From positions 1 through 30,976 of the IMG/VR virus record IMGVR_UViG_3300032093_000571: DNA of 30,976 bases. The stretch is one strand, 5' to 3'. The notes below the pieces were generated by a model. It saw nothing but the letters and a program-made list of their open reading frames with translations. It was not told the origin of the DNA and made no database searches. Positions within the stretch are counted from its first letter, which is position 1. Each line of letters opens with the position of its first letter. Shown piece after piece: positions 1 through 4,959 of this stretch. Origin of the DNA: a virus. The position numbers were made by a program, and so were the translations under genes.

Positions 1-328
1 CAATACCGTTCTGTACCCAAGGATCGGCGCGTAACTTCTCAATCTTGCTTTCAAACGTTGACCATCCCGTAGGCGCAATTTCATCACTGATTGACTTGCT
101 ACTTAGTGTACGAAGTACATACGCCACCGGGTCTTGCTCTGGCGTTAATGCGGCCTCTATCTCTTGCTGCACGTCAGTAAAACGCTGCAGTGGCTCTGGC
201 TGCGCCAGCCTCTCGCCTAGTGCGGCGATGGCTTCGCTGTGTCCATCCAAGTCTTTGTTTGAGTTTGAATATGGATGTGCTTTTATCAGCGCCTCCAGCG
301 CTTGCTGCATCAGTTTACGGTCAGTCAT
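1..328 (-). CDS. Unknown phage protein, 3' end beyond window
   Basis: At least 109 residues, starting MTDRKLMQQALEAL and still open at base 1, so the C-terminus is missing. The start is fixed by an ATGA overlap with the stop of the 27-residue ORF upstream (stop 325-327, start 326-328). The N-terminal helix, followed by an ERLAQPEP segment and a DPVAYV segment, resembles small early-region phage proteins of unknown function that carry an ALEAL...ERLAQPE...PVAW pattern; this is recall, not a search. No catalytic motif is visible. It belongs to the leftmost operon, driven by the promoter at 749-776. Confidence 0.7.
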   Translation of the reverse strand, partial: MTDRKLMQQALEALIKAHPYSNSNKDLDGHSEAIAALGERLAQPEPLQRFTDVQQEIEAALTPEQDPVAYVLRTLSSKSISDEIAPTGWSTFESKIEKLRADPWVQNGI

Positions 329-408
329 ACCCACCCCGCAGCACTTACAAACTCATCCCACGTCATGTCTATTACTTTGTCTTCTAAAATGATTATGGTC
401 ATTTTCAT
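325..408 (-). CDS. 27-residue small ORF
   Basis: A very short ORF, MKMTIIILEDKVIDMTWDEF followed by seven residues. It has a good Shine-Dalgarno (AGGAGA) six bases before the ATG and its TGA overlaps the next start as ATGA, which is why I accept it despite its length. Hydrophobic beta-like start, acidic middle, two tryptophans; no membrane segment long enough to span a bilayer. Function unknown. It may act mainly as a leader peptide coupling translation of the following gene. Confidence 0.5.
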   Translation of the reverse strand: MKMTIIILEDKVIDMTWDEFVSAAGWV

Positions 409-469
409 TCTCCTGTAGGGGCTTGCGCCACTGTTTTTATTATTAAAAAACTTTATTGCTGGGTTGCAA

Positions 470-700
470 TTATTTGAAATGATTGATGTTCCAATCGTTA
501 TCCCACCATTCGAGTAAGTCAGGCAACGCTGATATAGAACAGTTCACGCCGTCACCCTCTTGTACACATTTGAAAATGTTGTCTCCCAGACCGATTAAAG
601 AAAACCTGTCTCCGAACAATTCTTGCGCGACTGTTTTGGCTTCATCTAGCTCAGAATCTGCGTCAAAAATAAAACTGTTGTTTTTTACAGTGATGCTCAT
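470..700 (-). CDS. Unknown acidic 76-residue phage protein
   Basis: Not recognised. An acidic small soluble protein (FDADSELDEAKTVAQELFGD) with a tryptophan-rich end (LLEWWDNDW). It is the first gene after the promoter at 749-776, with AGGAGAATGAAAAATG as its initiation region. The roughly 60 bases between it and the next ORF contain only an A/T-rich stretch and a weak GC hairpin. Confidence 0.65.
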   Translation of the reverse strand: MSITVKNNSFIFDADSELDEAKTVAQELFGDRFSLIGLGDNIFKCVQEGDGVNCSISALPDLLEWWDNDWNINHFK

Positions 701-748
701 TTTTCATTCTCCTGGTGTTAATTAGCTTTATTGCTAACCATGCAGAGA

Positions 749-776
749 ATTATACACACTTAAACAGACTATGCAA
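749..776 (-). promoter_or_regulatory. Sigma70-type promoter, class with GTGTG before -10
   Basis: Minus strand: -35 TTGCAT (771-776), 16-bp spacer ending AAGTGTG, -10 TATAAT (749-754). It overlaps the 3' end of the RuvC-like gene and drives the leftmost operon. It is nearly a copy of the promoter at 9320-9347 and shares its layout with those at 1346, 3704 and 7703. Confidence 0.7.
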
Positions 777-1200
777 GCCTTTTTATCCCACCATGTGAGA
801 AAACACACATTGCCGCATCGCGCTCGTGTTGGTTGCTTTTTTTCTGCCAGCCCGTCAGCTTGTTAAAAGTCTCAGCGTCCAGCTTGCGCCCTTTGTGCTT
901 CGGGCTTATTCCGTGGGCGTTTATTTTCATTTCTTCACATAAAGCGCATATTAGGTTGCATATAGCGTCAACCTGCCCGACATTCCGGGCTATCTTCATG
1001 CGTGCAGCTTGGCTAGTGCCCCGGCTCCAGACTGGCGAAGTCAAGCGCGAATCCTCAAATATCACGCTTGTAACGGAAAGGCTAGGAAGCAGCGTTATTA
1101 GCTGAATCGGCGTCCAGGTGGTTAGCTTTGTGAGCTTTCCGTCCTCAAATATAGCTACTCCCGTATTTGTACCGGGGTCAAGTCCGATTAGCATACTCAT
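769..1200 (-). CDS. RuvC-like Holliday junction resolvase
   Basis: 143 residues with an RNase H-like resolvase pattern: N-terminal strand IGLDPGTNTG with D8, second acidic position at E49/D50 (VIFED), and the C-terminal HERDAA motif (E126, D128). The middle NVGQVDAICNLI segment fits the helix that precedes the third acidic strand in RuvC-like phage enzymes. In phages such enzymes cut four-way or branched DNA before packaging or during recombination. It overlaps the ribbon-helix-helix gene upstream by 23 bases and shares its promoter. The start could instead be the third codon (M3, 1194). Assignment to a resolvase rather than a generic RuvC-fold nuclease is inference. Confidence 0.82.
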   Translation of the reverse strand: MSMLIGLDPGTNTGVAIFEDGKLTKLTTWTPIQLITLLPSLSVTSVIFEDSRLTSPVWSRGTSQAARMKIARNVGQVDAICNLICALCEEMKINAHGISPKHKGRKLDAETFNKLTGWQKKSNQHERDAAMCVFSHGGIKRLA

Positions 1201-1339
1201 TTATCAGCTTAGTCACGCCAGCAGAAAAATTCCCGCCGCCGATCTTTTTCGCTTTTTCATGCGCTTTTTTTGAAATGTAGATATTCACGCGCTTTGCGTC
1301 TTCAATTGTTTTTGGCTTGCCGATTTTTTTAGTGTCCAT
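1178..1339 (-). CDS. 53-residue ribbon-helix-helix-like protein
   Basis: Starts MDTKKIGKPKTIEDAKRVNI. The short strand RVNIYI followed by two helices (KKAHEKAKKIGG and FSAGVTKLINEYA) matches the layout of Arc/CopG/MetJ ribbon-helix-helix DNA-binding domains, which bind operators as dimers through the strand. It is the first gene after the promoter at 1346-1373, with the ATG only 7 bases from the -10, so the transcript is leaderless or nearly so. It is a candidate transcription regulator of the phage. Binding site and target are unknown; the repeated promoter motif is an obvious candidate operator. Confidence 0.7.
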   Translation of the reverse strand: MDTKKIGKPKTIEDAKRVNIYISKKAHEKAKKIGGGNFSAGVTKLINEYANRT

Positions 1340-1345
1340 AATCTC

Positions 1346-1373
1346 ATTCTACACACTTACGCGGCAGGTTCAA
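1346..1373 (-). promoter_or_regulatory. Promoter for RHH-RuvC operon
   Basis: Minus strand: -35 TTGAAC (1368-1373), 16-bp spacer ending TAAGTGTG, -10 TAGAAT (1346-1351). Same spacing and pre-(-10) GTGTG as the other four promoters. The start codon at 1339 is so close that a leaderless mRNA is likely. Confidence 0.65.
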
Positions 1374-1470
1374 GCCTTTTGTCCCAATCACACTCAAAAG
1401 AAAATGGAAGCCTGCCGAATATCTGCATTAGCTCCCGCTCTTTAGCGCTTAACGCGCAGCCTTTCGACAT
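1357..1470 (-). CDS. Possible 37-residue ORF
   Basis: MSKGCALSAKERELMQIFGR and 17 further residues. It overlaps the 3' end of the preceding 73-residue gene by 29 bases and has no clear Shine-Dalgarno. An upstream ATG in the same frame (1647) would make 96 residues and has an ATGA junction, but that extension lies opposite frame to the better-looking 73-residue ORF and is probably its shadow. Its stop sits within the promoter at 1346-1373. Weakly supported. Confidence 0.35.
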   Translation of the reverse strand: MSKGCALSAKERELMQIFGRLPFSFECDWDKRLEPAA

Positions 1471-1663
1471 CTCTAAGCCAGCCTGTTGACTTCCCACAGG
1501 CAAGAATACTGGTTTTGACGCGCTCGGCAATGTCGCGTCCAAGTCGGGCTTCAATGTCTCGCAAGTAGTCCGCGACTTTATCTCTTTCCCCATCATGAAA
1601 ATTCTCGACGGCGCAGCAGAAACGCTCAAAAGTCTCGGCGCGTTCATTCGTTTGCTGCCTCAT
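1442..1663 (-). CDS. Helical 73-residue phage protein (DUF7696-like)
   Basis: Starts MRQQTNERAETFERFCCAVE. The segment ADYLRDIEARLGRDIAERVK resembles the short helical phage proteins with a YL..IE.RRG......L...I core that I associate with DUF7696; this is from memory. Charged and soluble, no known activity. I chose 1663, leaving a 20-base overlap with the upstream gene; an ATG at 1684 is also possible. Confidence 0.55.
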   Translation of the reverse strand: MRQQTNERAETFERFCCAVENFHDGERDKVADYLRDIEARLGRDIAERVKTSILACGKSTGWLRDVERLRVKR

Positions 1664-1814
1664 AGGTTTCTGCGATGTATTCAATTATTTTTTGCGATGC
1701 AATAATATTTTGAGACAAGAAAGCAAGCGCCATCTGTCTGTCTTTAATAATAAGCTCTGGCAGTTTGCGCCCGGCTTCTTGTATTTTGAGTACGTCTTCG
1801 CTGTAGTCTTTCAT
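1644..1814 (-). CDS. Unknown helical 56-residue protein
   Basis: MKDYSEDVLKIQEAGRKLPE followed by an amphipathic helical stretch (ALAFLSQNIIASQKIIEYIA). A strong Shine-Dalgarno (AGGAGGT) seven bases before the ATG supports it. It follows the left edge of the attC-bounded region, in the operon from the promoter at 3704. Function unknown. Confidence 0.65.
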   Translation of the reverse strand: MKDYSEDVLKIQEAGRKLPELIIKDRQMALAFLSQNIIASQKIIEYIAETYEAANE

Positions 1815-1876
1815 TTAGTAACCTCCTGCTTTGCAATATAAAGCAATAAATTTACATGGTGTAGCAATAAATGCTG

Positions 1877-2040
1877 CAATAGCTTTAAGCTTTGTAATAA
1901 TCCAAAAGTAAACCAATAACGCAAACAAGAACAAGTAAAATCCAAGCAACGCCTTCAGCAGAAATTTTCATCATTTTTCCTTTTCACATAACCCTACGTT
2001 CCAGCGGATTCGCTACGCTCACCGCTTAACTCTGCGTTAG
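1877..2040. repeat. 164-bp direct repeat, copy 1
   Basis: Bases 1877-2040 match 2950-3113 at a constant offset of 1073 with only two mismatches that I can find (1882/2955 and 1993/3066). The repeat contains the 29-residue membrane ORF, its ribosome-binding site, and almost all of an attC-like element. Its left edge does not coincide with an attC core site, so it is not a simple whole-cassette duplication. Confidence 0.95.
1885..1974 (-). CDS. 29-residue single-pass membrane peptide, copy 1
   Basis: MMKISAEGVAWILLVLVCVI then nine residues ending LLLDYYKA. One hydrophobic segment (about residues 9-24), good Shine-Dalgarno (AAAGGAAAA) just before ATGATG, stop TAA. An identical ORF recurs at 2958-3047 within the duplicated segment. 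Two start codons are adjacent (1974 and 1971). The alternative +1 frame also encodes a hydrophobic stretch but lacks an ATG. Function unknown; small single-pass peptides in phage early regions often target host membrane proteins, which here is inference only. Confidence 0.55.
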   Translation of the reverse strand: MMKISAEGVAWILLVLVCVIGLLLDYYKA

Positions 2041-2042
2041 GA
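1986..2042 (+). repeat. attC-like site 1
   Basis: Plus strand: left core ACATAAC (1986-1992), inner arm GTTCCAGCGG, central CGCTACGCTC, inner right arm CCGCTTAAC, spacer TCTGC, right core GTTAGGA (2036-2042). This is the R''-L''-L'-R' layout of integron attC sites: the right core fits GTTRRRY closely and the left inner arm carries one extra base relative to the right arm, as in known attC sites. The left core is a partial fit to RYYYAAC. The minus-strand 62-residue ORF reads through this element and stops at 1994-1996. Confidence 0.82.
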
Positions 2043-2182
2043 ACTATTACGCCGTGTCTTTCGCATACAGCACCACGTTCGTCATCCAGTTCAAGAATGC
2101 ACCATTTGTCAGTGCCTTCACATTTTGGGCACGACCAAATACCACTTTTTTCTTTCATTTCACTATATGTAGGCCAAGCCAT
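1994..2182 (-). CDS. 62-residue zinc-ribbon-like protein ending in attC
   Basis: MAWPTYSEMKEKSGIWSCPK then a CPKC...C...C series (C18, C21 and two later cysteines plus a His) suggesting a small metal-binding knuckle. The final 14 residues (NAELSGERSESAGT) are encoded by attC site 1 and are identical to the end of the 95-residue ORF at 3067-3354. A GAGG sequence lies ten bases before the start. The start lies in a CCATGG palindrome shared with the plus-strand ORF that begins at 2181, so both genes cannot be initiated from overlapping sites without interference. Function unknown. Confidence 0.55.
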   Translation of the reverse strand: MAWPTYSEMKEKSGIWSCPKCEGTDKWCILELDDERGAVCERHGVIVPNAELSGERSESAGT

Positions 2183-2366
2183 GGTTATTAATCCTCAAAA
2201 ATGTATTGCTTGTAAAAAACCAATTCAAAGCAAAAACGGCATAGAAGGAAACGGAAATCCTTATTACGTTACATGCAAAGAATGTGGTGCAAAAAACGAA
2301 ATAATTAAAACATCGGGCGGTAATGGTGAACCATTAAATTTTTCTGTAGTTAAATTATTTCCCTAA
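2181..2366 (+). CDS. Plus-strand 61-residue zinc-ribbon cassette protein
   Basis: The only convincing plus-strand ORF of the window: MVINPQKCIACKKPIQSKNG, later YYVTCKECGAKNEIIK. Two CxxC pairs (C8/C11 and C32/C35 approximately) around a short beta-like linker are typical of a rubredoxin-type zinc ribbon. It is A/T-rich compared with neighbours. Its TAA stop (2364-2366) lies inside the left core CCCTAAC of attC site 2, the expected arrangement for an integron cassette ORF in its normal orientation. The ribosome-binding site is weak and no plus promoter is obvious. A longer frame from 2097 exists but is probably not used. Confidence 0.6.
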   Translation: MVINPQKCIACKKPIQSKNGIEGNGNPYYVTCKECGAKNEIIKTSGGNGEPLNFSVVKLFP

Positions 2367-2414
2367 CCCATCGTTCCAGCGGACGCTCCGCACCGCTGAA
2401 CTTATCCGTTAGGA
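2361..2414 (+). repeat. attC-like site 2
   Basis: Left core CCCTAAC (2361-2367), inner arm GTTCCAGCGG, short centre ACGCTCCGCA, right arm CCGCTGAAC, right core GTTAGGA (2408-2414). The shortest and most divergent centre of the four sites while the arms stay complementary, which fits selection on hairpin shape rather than on primary sequence. Its right arm (GAACTTATCCGTTAG) is shared with site 3. Confidence 0.8.
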
Positions 2415-2638
2415 CTATTGCTTAATGAATCTGCCCATTTCACTTCCACAAGAAGCGGTTTCTCTCCTACGTTTGCGTACAAGTACCAATGATCCCCATG
2501 GCGAAGTTCATTGCTATCTAGTGTGGTGTGACCGATTACATGAAATTCACGAAACGGAAATCGAACTCGCTCAGATGGTGGCGTTATCAAAATACCTAAA
2601 CGACGAAGGTCTTCAATTGCCTTTAACTGTTCATCCAT
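2402..2638 (-). CDS. Unknown 78-residue cassette protein
   Basis: Starts MDEQLKAIEDLRRLGILITP; a beta-rich second half (FHVIGHTTLDSNE, DHWYLYANVGEKPLLVEVKW) suggests a small alpha/beta fold. AGGAAG ahead of the ATG supports this start over one at 2698. The TAA stop and last residues come from the right core of attC site 2. A plus-strand ORF of 71 residues (2425-2640) lies opposite and starts close to the cassette boundary. I prefer the minus frame because of its ribosome-binding site and protein-like composition, but the plus frame cannot be excluded. Confidence 0.55.
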   Translation of the reverse strand: MDEQLKAIEDLRRLGILITPPSERVRFPFREFHVIGHTTLDSNELRHGDHWYLYANVGEKPLLVEVKWADSLSNSPNG

Positions 2639-2661
2639 AATTCTTCCTTTTTCATTAAAAA

Positions 2662-2719
2662 ACCTAACACTACGTTCCTGCGGATTCGCTACGCTCACCG
2701 CTGAACTTATCCGTTAGTC
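2662..2719 (+). repeat. attC-like site 3
   Basis: Left core ACCTAAC (2662-2668) is a perfect RYYYAAC; inner arm GTTCCTGCGG, centre CGCTACGCTC, right arm CCGCTGAAC, right core GTTAGTC (2713-2719). The left half resembles sites 1 and 4, the right half site 2. The minus-strand 75-residue ORF ends in its right core. Confidence 0.8.
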
Positions 2720-2941
2720 GCCAAAGCACCCGGGCTTGCCGCACCACAGCCGTTCAATTACCGGCTTGATGCCGCCGCTCCAATCTTGTTCGCCTGCGAC
2801 GGTCACGGCCTTGTATGCCAACACCGCGCCGCCGACCCAGATGCACAGGATTAGCACGAGCACGCCGCCAATAAACCACGTCACAAAACGTTGCATGCGA
2901 TTGAATCGCTTGTCGAAGTCGCTGTTCCAGCTTTTCATCAT
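2714..2941 (-). CDS. Unknown 75-residue single-pass membrane protein
   Basis: MMKSWNSDFDKRFNRMQRFV, then a transmembrane segment (about residues 20-45, WFIGGVLVLILCIWVGGAVL) and a tail ending WCGKPGCFGD with two cysteines. The basic N-terminus suggests N-in orientation, leaving the cysteine tail in the periplasm. GAAGGAAA directly before ATGATG gives the start; a longer TTG-initiated frame from 3022 overprints the 29-residue ORF and is less likely. The stop TAA is donated by the right core of attC site 3. Function unknown. Confidence 0.6.
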   Translation of the reverse strand: MMKSWNSDFDKRFNRMQRFVTWFIGGVLVLILCIWVGGAVLAYKAVTVAGEQDWSGGIKPVIERLWCGKPGCFGD

Positions 2942-2949
2942 TTTTCCTT

Positions 2950-3113
2950 CAATAACTTTAAGCTTTGTAATAATCCAAAAGTAAACCAATAACGCAAACA
3001 AGAACAAGTAAAATCCAAGCAACGCCTTCAGCAGAAATTTTCATCATTTTTCCTTTTCACATAACACTACGTTCCAGCGGATTCGCTACGCTCACCGCTT
3101 AACTCTGCGTTAG
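2950..3113. repeat. 164-bp direct repeat, copy 2
   Basis: Second copy of 1877-2040, two mismatches. It includes the second copy of the 29-residue membrane ORF and almost all of attC site 4. Copy 2 sits between the 75-residue membrane gene and the 95-residue gene. Confidence 0.95.
2958..3047 (-). CDS. 29-residue single-pass membrane peptide, copy 2
   Basis: Identical in sequence to the ORF at 1885-1974, with the same Shine-Dalgarno (AAAGGAAAA). The next gene's ribosome-binding site follows 17 bases after the stop. Preservation of both the frame and the translation signals in both copies fits a functional peptide, but the copies are so recent that this is weak evidence. Confidence 0.55.
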   Translation of the reverse strand: MMKISAEGVAWILLVLVCVIGLLLDYYKA

Positions 3114-3115
3114 CC
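3059..3115 (+). repeat. attC-like site 4
   Basis: Left core ACATAAC (3059-3065), inner arm GTTCCAGCGG, centre CGCTACGCTC, right arm CCGCTTAAC, right core GTTAGCC (3109-3115). It is identical to site 1 apart from one base in the left spacer and the outermost right bases, since both lie in the 164-bp duplication. No fifth site is visible to the right. Confidence 0.82.
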
Positions 3116-3354
3116 GTCAGGGTGAAATTGACCGTGTTGAACCACTCTTCGGGGAATTCGCGCAAGTACAGCGTCGTTGAAAATCCGCTAATCTCCGTTT
3201 CCTCAACCGTGAATTCGGCTCCCACTTTTAGACCTAGCCGCCCGAGCCTGTCCTTGTCCACCTGTTCTCCGTTGTTCGGGAACGCAAACACCACCTTCGT
3301 TCCTTCCGGTGCGTCAATCGGCATGCACTTCATTTCTTCATAGGTTTTTACCAT
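3067..3354 (-). CDS. Unknown 95-residue protein ending in attC
   Basis: MVKTYEEMKCMPIDAPEGTK; mixed alpha/beta composition, no membrane segment or motif recognised. A strong Shine-Dalgarno (AAAGGAGAG) precedes the ATG. The last 14 residues (NAELSGERSESAGT) are encoded by attC site 4 and match the end of the 62-residue ORF at site 1, so the native C-terminus was probably replaced when the site arrived next to the gene. Function unknown. Confidence 0.65.
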   Translation of the reverse strand: MVKTYEEMKCMPIDAPEGTKVVFAFPNNGEQVDKDRLGRLGLKVGAEFTVEETEISGFSTTLYLREFPEEWFNTVNFTLTANAELSGERSESAGT

Positions 3355-3357
3355 GTT

Positions 3358-3528
3358 TTACTCTCCTTTAGGTAGTTCTGGTAACGGCATCCAAAGGGTA
3401 GGTTGCCACTGCAAATATCTTTGTGCACAATGAGAAAACCATCCATCAACGAGCCATTCGACAGTACCGCCAGATACAATTATGCTAGTCCCATCCTTCG
3501 GTGCAGTCTCTATAGGTTGCCAAGTCAT
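3358..3528 (-). CDS. 56-residue DUF551-like phage protein
   Basis: MTWQPIETAPKDGTSIIVSG then a tryptophan-rich middle and the end WMPLPELPKGE. The WQPIETAPKDGT opening and WMPLPE closing are typical of the small early phage proteins of the DUF551 type, whose function is not established. Too short for standard ORF cut-offs, but start, Shine-Dalgarno (AGGAGAGATGAA) and recognisable ends make it convincing. Second gene after the promoter at 3704-3731. Confidence 0.8.
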   Translation of the reverse strand: MTWQPIETAPKDGTSIIVSGGTVEWLVDGWFSHCAQRYLQWQPTLWMPLPELPKGE

Positions 3529-3529
3529 T

Positions 3530-3679
3530 TCATCTCTCCTTTGTTTTTTTGAAGCATGTATTGGACTGCGCTACCGCCTCTATAAGTACTTCCATTTCAT
3601 GAATAAGAAATTTTATAATTTCAATCAGTTCCTCTCGTGAAAGCGTGTCAATTTCTTTTCCCTTCCATGTATGTATCAT
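3530..3679 (-). CDS. Unknown 49-residue helical protein
   Basis: MIHTWKGKEIDTLSREELIE, then a predicted helix (IIKFLIHEMEVLIEAVAQ) and a basic tail. The TLSREELIEII pattern is common in small phage early proteins with one helical hairpin. First gene after the promoter at 3704-3731, with AAGGAGAGTGAA ahead of the ATG. Function unknown. Confidence 0.65.
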   Translation of the reverse strand: MIHTWKGKEIDTLSREELIEIIKFLIHEMEVLIEAVAQSNTCFKKTKER

Positions 3680-3703
3680 TTCACTCTCCTTCATTTTGTG
3701 TGT

Positions 3704-3731
3704 AGTTTACACAATAAAATATAACTGTCAA
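3704..3731 (-). promoter_or_regulatory. Promoter for the cassette-containing operon
   Basis: Minus strand: perfect -35 TTGACA (3726-3731), 16-bp spacer ending ATTGTG, -10 TAAACT (3704-3709). Same geometry as the other four promoters but with a stronger -35 and weaker -10. It partly overlaps the 3' end of the preceding 155-residue gene. Confidence 0.7.
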
Positions 3732-4195
3732 TCAAAAACTATCCCATCAAATCCTAAATTGCGCGGTTTTTTGTTTTCTTGCTTCATGTACTCATCTTCA
3801 ATCTGTTTCGACTTTGCGGTTAAATAAGCGTCAACTTTATAAAGCCATTTCGCTGGCATTATTTTCCCTTTTTCGTCCAAATCAGTCTTTTTAGGCATCA
3901 GTTCAGGGTAATGCTGTTTGAGTATAGGTTTGTAATAGTGCCAAGGAAAGGCTATACGACCCACCATTGCTTTTCTAATGTCTGCCGATAGTTCCACCAC
4001 ATCCTTGCCATCTTCTTGCATCCAGCGCGTTATAGCCATGCTTGCGTATGGTGCGCGTCCAAAGTGGCAATTACAGTACCAATGCTGGCCATCAATGCTG
4101 TTACCGGCTGGCGCATCGCAGTTGTGAGCATTGCATCCTGTTGACTTTGGCTCTTCCTGTTCTTTTTTAACGGTCAATTCCTTAAACTTTTTCAT
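3728..4195 (-). CDS. Unknown 155-residue protein with Cys cluster
   Basis: The N-terminal third contains several cysteines (C21, C26, then CNCH about residues 42-45) that could bind zinc, followed by a helical domain with WHYYKPILKQHYPEL and a basic C-terminal region. It starts at an ATGA overlap with the DUF1376 replication gene upstream, so the two are translationally coupled and probably function together in replication. I do not recognise the family beyond that context. Confidence 0.7.
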   Translation of the reverse strand: MKKFKELTVKKEQEEPKSTGCNAHNCDAPAGNSIDGQHWYCNCHFGRAPYASMAITRWMQEDGKDVVELSADIRKAMVGRIAFPWHYYKPILKQHYPELMPKKTDLDEKGKIMPAKWLYKVDAYLTAKSKQIEDEYMKQENKKPRNLGFDGIVFD

Positions 4196-4953
4196 CTGTG
4201 ATATTTCCCTTCTAAAACCTTAGCAAAGTTATTTGGCCTCATCAGCCATTCAAAATCAGCCCGGAACGGAACTTTCCCATTCCTGCCATCAGCGCTACCA
4301 ATCAAAAACTTAGATTCAGCCACTTTCAAAAAATACGATTCAAAAAACTCAAGACCTTCGCTTTCCGTTTCCCAACTATCAGCCTGGCAGACTTCCCGCC
4401 ATCGGCTTGCAGCATAAGCCTGTCGGGTTTTTGTCATTACCGCCACTTGTGGGCAGGTTGGCAGCGCTTTGTGGTACAGATCAACTAACTTTTCAACAGG
4501 GCATCTTAAAGGTGCATCGCGTGAGCGATCACTAAGATACGTAGTATCTTTATCTTTTATATTGGTTATTGGTTTATGGTTAGTGGTTAGGTGGAGGTTC
4601 GTGTCTTGTTCGTTCACGGTTCGTTCACGGTTCGTTCGTCTTTTTTCTTCGCGCTCTTTTGCTATTCTTGCGTTAGTGCTTGAATTTTCGTGATATTTAT
4701 CAATTTCATCCTGTATTCTTGACTGAAAATACACACCGTTGTTTTCTGTAAAGAATTTTTCTAAAACAAACCGGACTGCCTCTTTTTCTTGGTCAGTTCT
4801 AGCCCAACACCAGTCATAAGCCTGTTCGATTGTCGGGAATTGTTCACGGTCATAGCACGCATCCATCAGAAGCGTGTACGCTCCGTGCTCAAGCATGGAA
4901 AGCCTTCCAGCTTTTTTGTGGTAATCCCCGATGTTTCTTTTGAAGTAATGCAT
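4192..4953 (-). CDS. DUF1376 (YdaU-like) phage replication protein
   Basis: 253 residues. The first about 90 (HYFKRNIGDYHKKAGRLSML, EHGAYTLLMDACYDRE) match the DUF1376/YdaU N-terminal domain of phage replisome-organiser or helicase-loader proteins. A charged, low-complexity linker follows (about residues 95-140), then a C-terminal helical region containing FFESYFLKVAESKFL. Such proteins bind origin DNA or recruit the host helicase; the exact role here is inference. The linker DNA contains a short tandem repeat of GTTCGTTCACG. Its ribosome-binding site lies in the 3' arm of the leader hairpin at 4960-5048. Confidence 0.75.
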   Translation of the reverse strand: MHYFKRNIGDYHKKAGRLSMLEHGAYTLLMDACYDREQFPTIEQAYDWCWARTDQEKEAVRFVLEKFFTENNGVYFQSRIQDEIDKYHENSSTNARIAKEREEKRRTNRERTVNEQDTNLHLTTNHKPITNIKDKDTTYLSDRSRDAPLRCPVEKLVDLYHKALPTCPQVAVMTKTRQAYAASRWREVCQADSWETESEGLEFFESYFLKVAESKFLIGSADGRNGKVPFRADFEWLMRPNNFAKVLEGKYHR

Positions 4954-4959
4954 ACAATC

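Larger units (their letters stand above)
1986..3115 (+). mobile_element. Integron-like cassette array without integrase (CALIN-like)
   Basis: Four attC-like elements (1986-2042, 2361-2414, 2662-2719, 3059-3115), all in plus orientation, bound three cassette-sized units of about 372, 305 and 396 bp. Unit A holds a plus ORF and a minus ORF, unit B a minus ORF, unit C two minus ORFs. No integron integrase or attI is seen in the window. attC sites are the hairpin substrates recombined by IntI; clusters lacking IntI are known from bacterial chromosomes. Finding one inside a phage transcription unit, with most cassette ORFs reversed relative to attC but co-directional with phage transcription, is unusual. 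Whether these sites can still be recombined is not visible. Confidence 0.78.

Noticed and set aside
45-392. Plus-strand ORF of 115 residues
   Set aside because: It lies opposite two coupled minus ORFs with good ribosome-binding signals; its Ser/Cys-rich composition is typical of an antisense shadow.
1357-1647. 96-residue reading of the ORF ending at 1357
   Set aside because: Its first 59 residues overlap the better-supported 73-residue gene in another frame; only the last 37 residues might be real.
1986-2042. attC-like elements as simple rho-independent terminators
   Set aside because: They form hairpins but have no following T-run on either strand, and the conserved outer core sites are not needed for a terminator.
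2425-2640. Plus-strand ORF of 71 residues in cassette B
   Set aside because: It starts near the cassette boundary as cassette genes do, but has no ribosome-binding site and is antisense to a minus ORF with better signals. Kept only as an alternative.
1986-3115. CRISPR array
   Set aside because: Four repeats of 54-58 bp with 300-400 bp between them and ORFs inside are far outside CRISPR geometry; no cas genes.
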